Source: Paenibacillus catalpae
GTDB lineage: Bacteria > Bacillota > Bacilli > Paenibacillales > Paenibacillaceae
Assembly: GCF_900112695.1 (NCBI RefSeq)
Contig: NZ_FOMT01000001.1
Coordinates: 1,550,001-1,614,000, forward strand
Reading direction: 5' to 3'
Length of the DNA: 64,000 bases
The position numbers and the translations under genes are program-made. Numbering within the stretch: the stretch's first letter is position 1; each line of letters starts with the position of its first letter. Positions 50,490 through 58,679 of this stretch are shown one piece after another. The notes beneath the pieces are model-generated. The model had not been told where the DNA came from. It ran no database searches and worked only from the letters and a program-made list of their open reading frames with translations.

Positions 50490-50523
50490 ACGGATTGCCG
50501 CTTTAGTCAATCCGTTTTTTTTT
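50490..50523 (+). terminator. plus-strand terminator without an evident gene
   Basis: ACGGATTG (50490-50497), 10-nt loop, CAATCCGT (50508-50515) and nine T residues. The T-run is on the plus strand, yet no plus-strand gene precedes it; the MFS gene runs the other way. Confidence 0.65.
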
Positions 50524-50543
50524 CAAAAAAACTTTCGCCCCCC

Positions 50544-50570
50544 TGTCACAAATCCGGTCTATTCATTGTC
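50544..50570 (+). promoter_or_regulatory. ECF41-type promoter
   Basis: TGTCACA (50544-50550), 16-bp spacer, TGTC (50567-50570). ECF41 sigma factors are known to use TGTCACA-N16-CGTC; only the first base of the -10 differs. It lies about 190 bp upstream of the ECF41-type sigma gene. Confidence 0.7.
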
Positions 50571-50616
50571 TTAGATAACAAAACCAACCCAATACGTTTA
50601 ATCTGGAGGAACCGCA

Positions 50617-50730
50617 TTGCGATCGCTGCGGGCATTTTCAGGGCTGCTTCGAGAACTAATCCCGCCAAGCAGCCGCAAGAAACCACACCTCAACAATGAG
50701 GGTGGTTTCTTGTCGTGCGTTACGCTATGA
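50617..50730 (+). CDS. 37-codon frame in the sigma leader
   Basis: TTG 50617 follows GGAGGAA at suitable distance and opens MRSLRAFSGLLRELIPPSSR plus 17 residues. The frame spans two hairpins, GGCTGCTT/AAGCAGCC (50642-50649, 50667-50674) and a 15-bp stem (50676-50691 with 50698-50712). It may be the relic of a deleted gene start, a leader peptide or non-coding structure. I do not recognise the peptide. Confidence 0.3.
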   Translation: MRSLRAFSGLLRELIPPSSRKKPHLNNEGGFLSCVTL

Positions 50731-50763
50731 TCATTTTAGTTAATATTTGGAGGTCGATGTGAG

Positions 50764-51666
50764 TTGACGGCAAACGATACAGCATTGGAAATTGAACACC
50801 TATACCGGGAGTATAAACCGCTGCTCACCTCAATTGCTTACCGGATGCTTGGTTCTATGAGTGAAGCGGAAGATGTCGTCCAGGATGTGTTCGTTACCGT
50901 CAGTAAGTCGGATGGGATCGACATCGTGCATCCAAAAGCTTATCTGGTCAAGCTGCTAACGAACCGTGTCTTAAATCTGATGAAGTCAGCTCCGCGGAAG
51001 CGCGAAAGCTATCCCGGGCAATGGCTTCCCGAGCCCGTGATGGATGGAGCGCCGCAATCATCGCCGCTTGATAATGTTATCCAGCATGAACAACTGGGTT
51101 ACGCCCTGCTCGTTCTATTACAGACCTGTACACCGCCTGAACGTGCCGTATTTGTACTGCGTGAATCCTTTGGTTATGAGTATGCCGAGATTGCTGCCAT
51201 GCTGGACAAAACCGAAGCGGCCTGCCGGAAAATTTTCAGCCGTGCATCCGCCAAGATTGGTCACTCCACTGCTCAGGACAAGGACAATAAAGCCGCGTTA
51301 GACGAGTCGATGACCCGCTTTGTTCAATCCTTCTCCGAAGCCATCTATACCGGCCGTCTGGAAAGCTTTATTCATCTGCTTACCGATGATGCCGTAATGT
51401 TAGCTGACGGCGGAGGCATTGTACGCTCTGCCTTTAATCCGATCATTGGTCCTCAAAGAATTCTTGCTTTCCTGGAAGGCATTGCACGAAAAGGCGCCTT
51501 CGAAGGAAGCTGGCGTCCGGCAATCATCAGCGGCCAGCTAGGCTTACTGCAACTAGAGGATGATAAACCTGTGAAAGTCTACCTCTTCGAGCCCGATGAA
51601 CAGGCCAAAAAAATTCGTTCCATTTATTCGGTCTCCAATCCGGAGAAGCTGGCATGGGTCCAATAA
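50764..51666 (+). CDS. ECF41/SigJ-type RNA polymerase sigma factor
   Basis: The 300-residue protein has sigma regions 2 (EYKPLLTSIAYRMLGSMSEA and EDVVQDVF) and 4 (PPERAVFVLRESFGYEYAEI and so on), the YPGQWLPEP linker diagnostic of ECF41, and a C-terminal SnoaL-like extension with LADGGGIVRSAFNPIIG. In ECF41 factors that extension controls sigma activity in place of an anti-sigma factor. TTG 50764 is the start (GGAGGT upstream). An ECF41-type promoter lies upstream, so it may be self-regulated. The usual COE partner (carboxymuconolactone decarboxylase, oxidoreductase or epimerase) is absent. Confidence 0.9.
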   Translation: MTANDTALEIEHLYREYKPLLTSIAYRMLGSMSEAEDVVQDVFVTVSKSDGIDIVHPKAYLVKLLTNRVLNLMKSAPRKRESYPGQWLPEPVMDGAPQSSPLDNVIQHEQLGYALLVLLQTCTPPERAVFVLRESFGYEYAEIAAMLDKTEAACRKIFSRASAKIGHSTAQDKDNKAALDESMTRFVQSFSEAIYTGRLESFIHLLTDDAVMLADGGGIVRSAFNPIIGPQRILAFLEGIARKGAFEGSWRPAIISGQLGLLQLEDDKPVKVYLFEPDEQAKKIRSIYSVSNPEKLAWVQ

Positions 51667-51673
51667 TCAAACA

Positions 51674-51710
51674 GACCATTTCTCGCATTTACGAGAAATG
51701 GTCTTTTTTT
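51674..51710 (+). terminator. terminator of the sigma gene
   Basis: GACCATTTCTCG (51674-51685) pairs perfectly with CGAGAAATGGTC (51692-51703), followed by seven T residues. Confidence 0.92.
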
Positions 51711-51784
51711 CATTGCAAAATCGCTTCTTTCAAGGTAAAATAACCAAACATCCTACGTTTGAACGAATGGAAAGGAGCTTCAAC

Positions 51785-52501
51785 ATGTTAAAGCAAACAA
51801 AGCGGTTAACGCTTGTAGAGCAAGTTGCCGAGCAAATCGAAAGCTTGATTGCTTCCGGCGCATGGGCTGTCGGCACGAGAATCCCCCCTGAGCCTGAGCT
51901 GATGGAGCAGCTGCAAGTCAGCCGCAATACTTTGCGCGAAGCGATTCGAGCATTAACCCATGCCGGTTTATTAAAAACAAGACAAGGAGACGGTACATAC
52001 GTGTGCTCCTCCAGTGCGCTTGGCCCGATCTTAAAGAAACGGATCCTGCGTTCCAATTGGCTTGAAACGCTGGCAGTCAGACATGCACTGGAAAGAGAGG
52101 CTGCTCACCTTGCAGCAGAGCGCCGGGACAAAGAAGATTTGGAGCGGATGGCTCATTGCCTCAAGCAGAGTAAGCAGGCTATTCAAACCGAAGACGCTCA
52201 TGCTTATGCCCGATGGGATCTTGAGTTCCACCAGACCATAGTCTCCTCTTCCCGCAACGGATTGCTCATCGAGCTGTATGATTACATTTCAGACAGCTTG
52301 CCGCCTATTCTTGTCGAGATGTTTAACCAGGTCGATTTTCTGTCTTTCTATCACAACCATGCGTTGCTGCTTGAAGCGATAACCGATCAGAACAGCACCA
52401 AGGCGGCAGCGTTGGTTCAGCAATATATACACGAAACACAGGAGCATTTTCAGAATGAAGACATCACCGGAGGACTGAACCCGCATGGAACAGATCAATA
52501 A
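51785..52501 (+). CDS. GntR-family (FadR-type) regulator
   Basis: From ATG 51785 (AAAGGAG) the product is 238 residues: an N-terminal winged helix-turn-helix (RIPPEPELMEQLQVSRNTLR, then EAIRALTHAGLLKTRQGDGT) and a C-terminal helical FCD-type domain with DLEFHQTIVSSSRN. The stop overlaps the start of the CynX-type transporter by 17 nt, so the two form an operon. An upstream in-frame reading from 51596 runs through the sigma gene and its terminator and was rejected. Confidence 0.88.
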   Translation: MLKQTKRLTLVEQVAEQIESLIASGAWAVGTRIPPEPELMEQLQVSRNTLREAIRALTHAGLLKTRQGDGTYVCSSSALGPILKKRILRSNWLETLAVRHALEREAAHLAAERRDKEDLERMAHCLKQSKQAIQTEDAHAYARWDLEFHQTIVSSSRNGLLIELYDYISDSLPPILVEMFNQVDFLSFYHNHALLLEAITDQNSTKAAALVQQYIHETQEHFQNEDITGGLNPHGTDQ

Positions 52502-53720
52502 AATAGCAAAACCGGATATTAAAAAAGCTTCTGGACTGCTTCTTGCCATAAGTATTATATTTGTCGCCGCCAATTTAAGGGCTCCAATAACGTCGGTTGG
52601 ACCACTCGTCAGCTATATCCGCGAGTCAACTGGGATATCCAATTCGGTAGCAGGACTGCTGACTACGGTTCCCTTGCTAGCTTTTACGTTTATGTCCCCT
52701 TTTGCCGCGCAGCTCGCCCGGCGATATGGAGTCGAACGCGTCATTATGTGTGCGCTTATCTTTATCGGGGTCGGAACGCTATGCCGTTCCATCTCAAGCA
52801 GTGTTGCCCTGTTTGGCGGCACCATGATGATCGGCTTGTCTATTGCCGTTTGTAATGTGTTGATTCCCAGCCTTGTCAAAAGAGATTTCTCTAACAAAAT
52901 AGGCTTAATGACCGGGATCTATTCGGTATCGATGAATATATGCGGAGCGCTTGCTTCAGGCATCAGCGTTCCGCTTGCACGTGATGCCGGCTTTGGCTGG
53001 CAAGGTGCCCTCAGCTGCTGGCTGGTGCTGACAGCGGTTGGCATCATCTGCTGGCTGCCAAGAATGAGCTATACCCGGCAAGGGATGGCTGCCGTTTCCC
53101 AAGCTAACAATAGCGCGGGAGAAGCCAAGCTGTGGCGCTCCCCACTTGCCTGGCAGGTAACCTTATTTATGGGGCTGCAATCCTTTATCTTTTATAACCT
53201 GGTTGCCTGGTTTCCGGAAATATTGAATAGCCGGGGGATGTCGAGCGACTCAGCAGGCTGGATGCTGTCGCTTATCCAGTTCTCCATGCTGCCTTTCACC
53301 TTCGTTGTTCCTATTATCGCGAGCCGGATGAAGAACCAGCGAATGCTCGTCGCCATCACGACACTGCTGTATCTTCTGGGCATTGGCGGACTGCTTATAG
53401 ATAACAATTCCCTTGTCCCTCTATGGTCCGTGCTGATCGGCATTGCGGGGGCAGGCTCCTTTAGTCTCGCGATGCTATTCTTCACCTTACGCACCCGTAC
53501 GACACAGGCTGCAGCCGAGTTGTCCGGAATGGCGCAATCGGTTGGTTATCTGCTTGCTGCAGTTGGTCCGCTTGTCTTTGGCGTCATTCATGACGCAACG
53601 CATCATTGGACGGTATCGATTGCGATGCTTATAGTTGCAAGTCTGCTGATCTTTGTGTTTGGAATGGGTGCTGCGCGTAACCGTTTTGCTGGTGAGCAAG
53701 CCAAAAGCCAAATAGATTAA
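52485..53720 (+). CDS. CynX/NimT-family MFS transporter
   Basis: A 411-residue protein with about twelve helices, matching the CynX/NimT subgroup of the MFS in its N-terminal segment (VAANLRAPITSVGPLVSYIR) and the LARRYGVERVI loop. Members move cyanate, 2-nitroimidazole or related small molecules. It is translated directly after a GntR regulator with overlap, similar to the yeaM/yeaN type of pairing. The substrate is unknown. Confidence 0.88.
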   Translation: MEQINKIAKPDIKKASGLLLAISIIFVAANLRAPITSVGPLVSYIRESTGISNSVAGLLTTVPLLAFTFMSPFAAQLARRYGVERVIMCALIFIGVGTLCRSISSSVALFGGTMMIGLSIAVCNVLIPSLVKRDFSNKIGLMTGIYSVSMNICGALASGISVPLARDAGFGWQGALSCWLVLTAVGIICWLPRMSYTRQGMAAVSQANNSAGEAKLWRSPLAWQVTLFMGLQSFIFYNLVAWFPEILNSRGMSSDSAGWMLSLIQFSMLPFTFVVPIIASRMKNQRMLVAITTLLYLLGIGGLLIDNNSLVPLWSVLIGIAGAGSFSLAMLFFTLRTRTTQAAAELSGMAQSVGYLLAAVGPLVFGVIHDATHHWTVSIAMLIVASLLIFVFGMGAARNRFAGEQAKSQID

Positions 53721-53722
53721 AA

Positions 53723-53757
53723 AAAACAACTCCGGGGATCGGAGTTGTTTTTTTATC
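53723..53757. terminator. bidirectional terminator
   Basis: AAAACAACTCCG (53723-53734), 5-nt loop, CGGAGTTGTTTT (53740-53751), with T- and A-runs on both sides, between convergent genes. Confidence 0.92.
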
Positions 53758-54064
53758 AGCCTTCCACAATATCCGCTTCAAGCTCGCTTGCGATCTCCAG
53801 CATCTTGGGAATGACTGCTTCGTTGCTGCCTGATACATACAGGTCTCCGCTATAGAGCCGGAACGGAATCTGGACATCCCCAAAGCTCCACATGAAGAAA
53901 TCTCCTTCGATAGACATTGTGCTTTCAGGGCCCTTCACGGTAAAGACAGCGCTATATTCAAAATCCGGCTTGGATTCAAAAAGCTGTTTGCATTCTTCTA
54001 AAGTCAGGTCTTGCACATTGCCTGTTTCTTTCAACGATCTAGTAATACGGTAACGCTGGCTCAT
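53756..54064 (-). CDS. hypothetical 102-residue protein
   Basis: ATG 54064 follows AGGAGG. The product begins MSQRYRITRSLKETGNVQDL and is predicted to be alpha/beta, with FEYSAVFTVKGPESTMSIEG as a beta-rich core; no signal, membrane or catalytic motif is visible. I do not recognise the family. It is single, between a CynX-type transporter and the uronate operon terminator. Confidence 0.65.
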   Translation of the reverse strand: MSQRYRITRSLKETGNVQDLTLEECKQLFESKPDFEYSAVFTVKGPESTMSIEGDFFMWSFGDVQIPFRLYSGDLYVSGSNEAVIPKMLEIASELEADIVEG

Positions 54065-54129
54065 CGGAATAGGCCTCCTAAATATGATGTAAGTGCCTAT
54101 TAGTATACATGACTTGAAGTCAGCCTTCA

Positions 54130-54173
54130 AAACCAAAATACCCGGGAAACCGTCTCAGCGGCTTCCCGGGTAT
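54130..54173 (-). terminator. terminator of the uronate operon
   Basis: ATACCCGGGAA (54138-54148) pairs with TTCCCGGGTAT (54163-54173), with an inner CCG/CGG; TTTTGGTTTTG follows on the minus strand. Confidence 0.85.
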
Positions 54174-54179
54174 CTCACA

Positions 54180-55715
54180 TTAAAGAATAACGCCGTCTTT
54201 GAAAATGGCAATTTCACGGAAACCGTTGCGTTCGTTATGGGTCTCCCTGTCTCCAGAAGCCAGCTCAACGATCTGCTCAAGCAGCTCTTCCTGCAGCTCT
54301 TCCATTCGCTTGCCTTCAATTAGCTGGCCGGCGTTGAAGTCGATCCAATTCTTCTTGCGTTCCGCAAGCTGGGTGTTCGTCGAAATCTTCACCGTTGGCA
54401 CAGGGCCGCCAAACGGTGTTCCGCGTCCCGTCGTAAACAGGACAATATGTGCACCTGCCGCCGATAACGCCGTAACCGACACAAGGTCGTTGCCTGGCGC
54501 CTGCACAAGGTTTAAACCAGGCTTCCTGGACGGTTCGCCGTACGGCAGAACGTCTGTTACGGTTGCATGCCCGCCCTTTTGCGTGCATCCAAGCGACTTC
54601 TCTTCCAGGGTTGTAATACCACCGTCTTTATTGCCCGGTGACGGATTCTCGTAAATCTCCTGCCCGTGACGGATGAAATAGCCTTTGAAATCATTCACTA
54701 AATTAACGATTCCATGGAAGACTTGTTCATCAGCCGCACGGTCCATCAATATCGTCTCCGCGCCAAACATTTCCGGCACTTCCGTTAGCAGCGCCGTACC
54801 GCCAGCAGCCGTTATAGCATCCGCTACACGTCCGACAAGCGGATTAGCGGTAATACCGGAGAAGCCGTCAGAACCGCCGCATTTCAGACCGATACGCAGC
54901 TTCGAGAGAGGCAGCTCCTGACGTTTGAACCGACCGGCATATTCGACCAGCTCTTCGATCAGCTTCAGCCCTTCTTCCAGCTCATCTTCAACCTCTTGGG
55001 ATTTCAGGAACTTCACGCGGTCAGGATTATAGTCCCCAATCTCCTTCTTGAAGACATCAATCTGGTTATTCTCACAGCCAAGGCCAATGACCAGCACGCC
55101 CGCAGCATTACCGTGCCGGACAAGTGCCGAAAGCAGCTTCTGCGTTGCCGTCAGATCATCTCCAAGCTGGGAGCATCCGTATGGATGCGGGAAATGATAC
55201 ACGCCGTCAATCTCCCGTCCTTCGAACTGCCGGCCGGCGAGTCTTGCGAGGGTTTCACAAGTCTTATTGATGCAGCCAACCGTATTAATAATCCAGATTT
55301 CATTGCGGATGCCTACCTCGCCATCTTCGCGCACATAACCTTTGAAGGTTTTCGGGCAGCTGGTTTGGGCAGCTGGAGTTGAAGCCCCCGATTCTTGCAT
55401 GGGCTTATATTCGTACTCCAGAACCTCACCTAATCCGGTACGAAGATTATGGGTATGAACCCAGCGGCCAGGCGTAATATCCTCTTTGGCAACGCCGATC
55501 GAATAGCCGAATTTATGGACATGAACGCCTGCAGCAACCGGTTGGATAATGATTTTATGACCGCGGGGAATCGCATCCGCAACAGCAACGGATTGCTCGC
55601 TGCCGTCTGCTGCCGGCCATCTCACGATCTCGCCAGGCTCGATATCGCGTAATGCGATAACTACATCATCCTGAGGATGAAGGAGTGTTGCGTTAGTAAT
55701 GGTCGTATTTCTCAT
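54180..55715 (-). CDS. uxaA: altronate dehydratase UxaA
   Basis: The 511-residue protein has an N-terminal SAF domain (VIALRDIEPGEIVRWPAADG, about 19-38) fused to the altronate/galactarate dehydratase domain, with YHFPHPYGCSQLGDDLTAT, GCENNQIDVF and LRIGLKCGGSDGFSGITANP. It converts D-altronate to 2-keto-3-deoxygluconate. Its start overlaps uxaB by 4 nt. It is the last gene of the operon and is followed by a terminator. Downstream steps (KdgK, KdgA) are outside this window. Confidence 0.92.
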   Translation of the reverse strand: MRNTTITNATLLHPQDDVVIALRDIEPGEIVRWPAADGSEQSVAVADAIPRGHKIIIQPVAAGVHVHKFGYSIGVAKEDITPGRWVHTHNLRTGLGEVLEYEYKPMQESGASTPAAQTSCPKTFKGYVREDGEVGIRNEIWIINTVGCINKTCETLARLAGRQFEGREIDGVYHFPHPYGCSQLGDDLTATQKLLSALVRHGNAAGVLVIGLGCENNQIDVFKKEIGDYNPDRVKFLKSQEVEDELEEGLKLIEELVEYAGRFKRQELPLSKLRIGLKCGGSDGFSGITANPLVGRVADAITAAGGTALLTEVPEMFGAETILMDRAADEQVFHGIVNLVNDFKGYFIRHGQEIYENPSPGNKDGGITTLEEKSLGCTQKGGHATVTDVLPYGEPSRKPGLNLVQAPGNDLVSVTALSAAGAHIVLFTTGRGTPFGGPVPTVKISTNTQLAERKKNWIDFNAGQLIEGKRMEELQEELLEQIVELASGDRETHNERNGFREIAIFKDGVIL

Positions 55716-57220
55716 GCTTGTTCCTCCATTATTGCAAACTCATCTGCCAGTGATTCTAGCAAGCCATTCATCTCATTTAGATTACTGCCCCACCAGGATG
55801 ACCGGCCTAGAATATCCGACAGCAGTTCTTTCACGCTGATCTCGCCGCTGTCCGCTTTATTCCATAACGCGGCAAGCTCCGAAAGAACAGCGGCATCATC
55901 ACGAATAACCAGTTTACTGCCATCTAATCTAGTACCTGCAAAAGTGCCTTCTTCAGTCTGGCGAACACGGTACAGCTTGAGCAAGGAAGCAAATGCTTTA
56001 ACAATAAACGGCGGCAGGTCACCTCTCCGCTCATAATAAGCCGCTAATGTCGGCAGCAGGCGGACCTTAAACTTGGATAGACTGTTCATGGCAATATCCG
56101 TCAGCTTATGCCGGACATAAGGATTGGCGAAGCGCTCCAGCACCTGCTCGGCATACACCTTCATCTCCGCTTCCGGAAGCGGCATTGACGGGATGATCTC
56201 ATGAAAAACAACTTGGCGAAGTTGCTCGCCGATGGCCGGATGCTCAACAACTTCTCTTACTTCGCTCAAACCGTGAAGCAGTCCGTAAGCGGCCATCCAT
56301 GTATGGGCGCCGTTAAGAATACGGACCTTGCGAAGCTGATAGGACTGCAGATCATTCGTCCATACGACGTTTAAGCCGGCCTTCACGAACGGCAGCCGTT
56401 CATCCAGCTCCTCTTCCCCTTCAATCGCCCATATATGATAAGGCTCAGCCGCATTAAGGAGACGGTCCTTGATTCCCCATTCCGCATAACGGTCATCTGC
56501 TTCCTCTGCCGGGAAGCCGGTAACGATCCGGTCAACGAGCGAATTCAGGAAACGGTTATGCGCGCGGATCCAATTGGCAAAAGCTTCAGGCAGCTTCCAA
56601 TCTGCCGCATGCTGCAATACGATGTCGCGAAGCTTATCTCCGTTCCGCTCCACGAGCTCGCAAGGCAGCAGAAGCAACCCCTTTGACGGCTCGCCTCCGA
56701 AATGCTCAAATCTGCGATACAAGAGCAGCGTCAGCTTGCCCGGGTAAGATAAGATCGGCTGATCCGGCGCCCAATCGGAAGAGTGGTACACCAAGCCTGC
56801 TTCCGTTGTATTGGATACAACCAGCTCCAGCTCCGGGTTAGCCGCCATAGCGAGAAATCGGTCCCATTCCTGATAAGGATCGATAAAGGCCGAAAATACG
56901 GAAATCAGCTCGCGCCGGTCAACGAGTTCCCCCTCATGCAAGCCTCTGATCCACTGATAATAGAGTCCGTCCTGCTCTTTCAGCTCTTGCAGCTTCGCTG
57001 CACCCGTTGGGCGCGGCTGCGACACCGCAATACTGCCCTCGAAGAGCCCTTGCTCATTGCAGCGGTGAATCATCCAATCCACAAAGCCGCGGAGGAAGTT
57101 GCCTTCGCCAATTTGCAGCACCTTAACGGGATAAGACTTCATCCTGTCATAGGATGAAGCCTCTCCTTCCTGAAGGCTGGCGTAATTAAGCTGCGGAAGA
57201 TCATTGATCAATCGGCTCAT
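55712..57220 (-). CDS. uxaB: tagaturonate reductase UxaB
   Basis: A 502-residue mannitol-dehydrogenase-family protein: N-terminal NAD site region VLQIGEGNFLRGFVDWMIHR (34-53) and the C-terminal domain with KVRILNGAHTWMAAYGLL, the family's active-site lysine segment. It reduces D-tagaturonate to D-altronate. Its start overlaps the uxaC stop by 4 nt and its stop overlaps the uxaA start by 4 nt, so the three are translationally linked. Confidence 0.92.
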   Translation of the reverse strand: MSRLINDLPQLNYASLQEGEASSYDRMKSYPVKVLQIGEGNFLRGFVDWMIHRCNEQGLFEGSIAVSQPRPTGAAKLQELKEQDGLYYQWIRGLHEGELVDRRELISVFSAFIDPYQEWDRFLAMAANPELELVVSNTTEAGLVYHSSDWAPDQPILSYPGKLTLLLYRRFEHFGGEPSKGLLLLPCELVERNGDKLRDIVLQHAADWKLPEAFANWIRAHNRFLNSLVDRIVTGFPAEEADDRYAEWGIKDRLLNAAEPYHIWAIEGEEELDERLPFVKAGLNVVWTNDLQSYQLRKVRILNGAHTWMAAYGLLHGLSEVREVVEHPAIGEQLRQVVFHEIIPSMPLPEAEMKVYAEQVLERFANPYVRHKLTDIAMNSLSKFKVRLLPTLAAYYERRGDLPPFIVKAFASLLKLYRVRQTEEGTFAGTRLDGSKLVIRDDAAVLSELAALWNKADSGEISVKELLSDILGRSSWWGSNLNEMNGLLESLADEFAIMEEQA

Positions 57221-58668
57221 TGTGCAACCTCCGCCTGTACTTTTATGCTGGAAGATTCCGAGCCGAACCGGAAATATTGCTCGGCATTACGGTAGCAGAT
57301 GCCTTCTACGATTGATCCGAGAAGCTCCATATCCGCCGGCACTTGACCGGACTCCACCCAATCGCCCAGCAGATTGCATAGAAGGCGGCGGAAGTATTCA
57401 TGGCGCGGATAAGACAAGAAGCTCCGCGAATCCGTCAGCATGCCGACAAACCGGCTGATCAGACCCATATTCGCAAGGGATTTCATTTGAGCAAGCATGC
57501 CGTCAATCGTATCGTTGAACCACCAAGCCGAACCAAGCTGGATTTTGCCAGGAATCGTACCGTCCTGGAAGCTTCCGATGATCGCAGCCAAAACGTCGTT
57601 ATCCGATGCATTCAAGGAATACAAAATGGTACGCGGCAGCCCTCCGTTCTCCTCCATGCTGTCGAGCAGCCGGACAAGCGGTCCCGCCAGCTGCCCGGTG
57701 TTGATGGAATCGTACCCCGTGTCGGGGCCAAGGCGTTTCATCATCGCCGTATTGTTATTGCGGTGGGCATGAATATGGAGCTGCATCGCCCAGCCATGAT
57801 CGGCATAAAGACGGGACAAATACACCAAGGTATACGTTTTGTACTGCGCCTCTTCCTCCGTACTTACCGCCTCACCGCGAATCGCTTTCGCATAGATCGC
57901 TGCCGCTTGCTCTTCTGAAGCATCGGCATACATAACCGTATCAATGGCATGGTCGGACAATAGACAGCCGGTCTGGTGGAAGAACTCTACTCTTTCCTTC
58001 AAAGCTTTCAGCAGCAGGCTATAATCGGTTACATCATAACCGCAGACCTCCTGCAGTCGGCTGATCCATGGCAGGAAAGTAGCGCGATTGATCTCAAGCG
58101 CCTTGTCCGGACGGAACGAAGGCCGTACTTGGAAGCCATGGCGGTCTTCTTCCATCAGCTTGATATGATATTCAAGAGAATCCGCAGGATCATCCGTTGT
58201 ACATACGACACGGACATTCGATACACGAACCAGCTCCTGAGGCGTCATCCCTTTGCCTTCGAACACTTTGCTCGCTTTCTCCCAAATGACCGGAGCATTC
58301 TTCTCGTTAATGATCTCTTCAATGCCGAACAAACGCTTCAGCTCCAGATGGGACCAGTGGTACAGCGGATTGCCGATCGCCATCGGAACGGTGCGGGCAT
58401 AAGCGAGAAACCGGTCATAATCGCTGACTCCATCACCGCCGGTCACATACTCTTCTGCATTTCCGTTAGCACGCATCGCACGCCATTTGTAATGATCCCC
58501 GTACAGCCACACTTCCGTCAAATTGCTGAAAGGTTTGTTCTCGTAGATCGTTTTTGGATCCAGATGGCAATGATAGTCGATAATCGGCATCGGCTTTGCG
58601 AAATGCTCGTATAAACGGACAGCGGTGTCGCTATTCAATAGAAATTGATCATTCATAAAACCCTTCAT
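57217..58668 (-). CDS. uxaC: glucuronate/galacturonate isomerase UxaC
   Basis: From ATG 58668 (AGGAG, 8-nt spacing) the product is 483 residues with the UxaC metal-binding start PIIDYHCHLDPKTIYENKPF (His33, His35), VVCTTDDPADSLEYH in the middle and the QLHIHAHRNNNTAMMKRLGP segment. It isomerises D-galacturonate to tagaturonate and D-glucuronate to fructuronate. A GTG at 58677 is an alternative start. It begins 11 nt after the upstream oxidoreductase stop. Confidence 0.93.
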   Translation of the reverse strand: MKGFMNDQFLLNSDTAVRLYEHFAKPMPIIDYHCHLDPKTIYENKPFSNLTEVWLYGDHYKWRAMRANGNAEEYVTGGDGVSDYDRFLAYARTVPMAIGNPLYHWSHLELKRLFGIEEIINEKNAPVIWEKASKVFEGKGMTPQELVRVSNVRVVCTTDDPADSLEYHIKLMEEDRHGFQVRPSFRPDKALEINRATFLPWISRLQEVCGYDVTDYSLLLKALKERVEFFHQTGCLLSDHAIDTVMYADASEEQAAAIYAKAIRGEAVSTEEEAQYKTYTLVYLSRLYADHGWAMQLHIHAHRNNNTAMMKRLGPDTGYDSINTGQLAGPLVRLLDSMEENGGLPRTILYSLNASDNDVLAAIIGSFQDGTIPGKIQLGSAWWFNDTIDGMLAQMKSLANMGLISRFVGMLTDSRSFLSYPRHEYFRRLLCNLLGDWVESGQVPADMELLGSIVEGICYRNAEQYFRFGSESSSIKVQAEVAQ

Positions 58669-58679
58669 CCGTCTCACTC

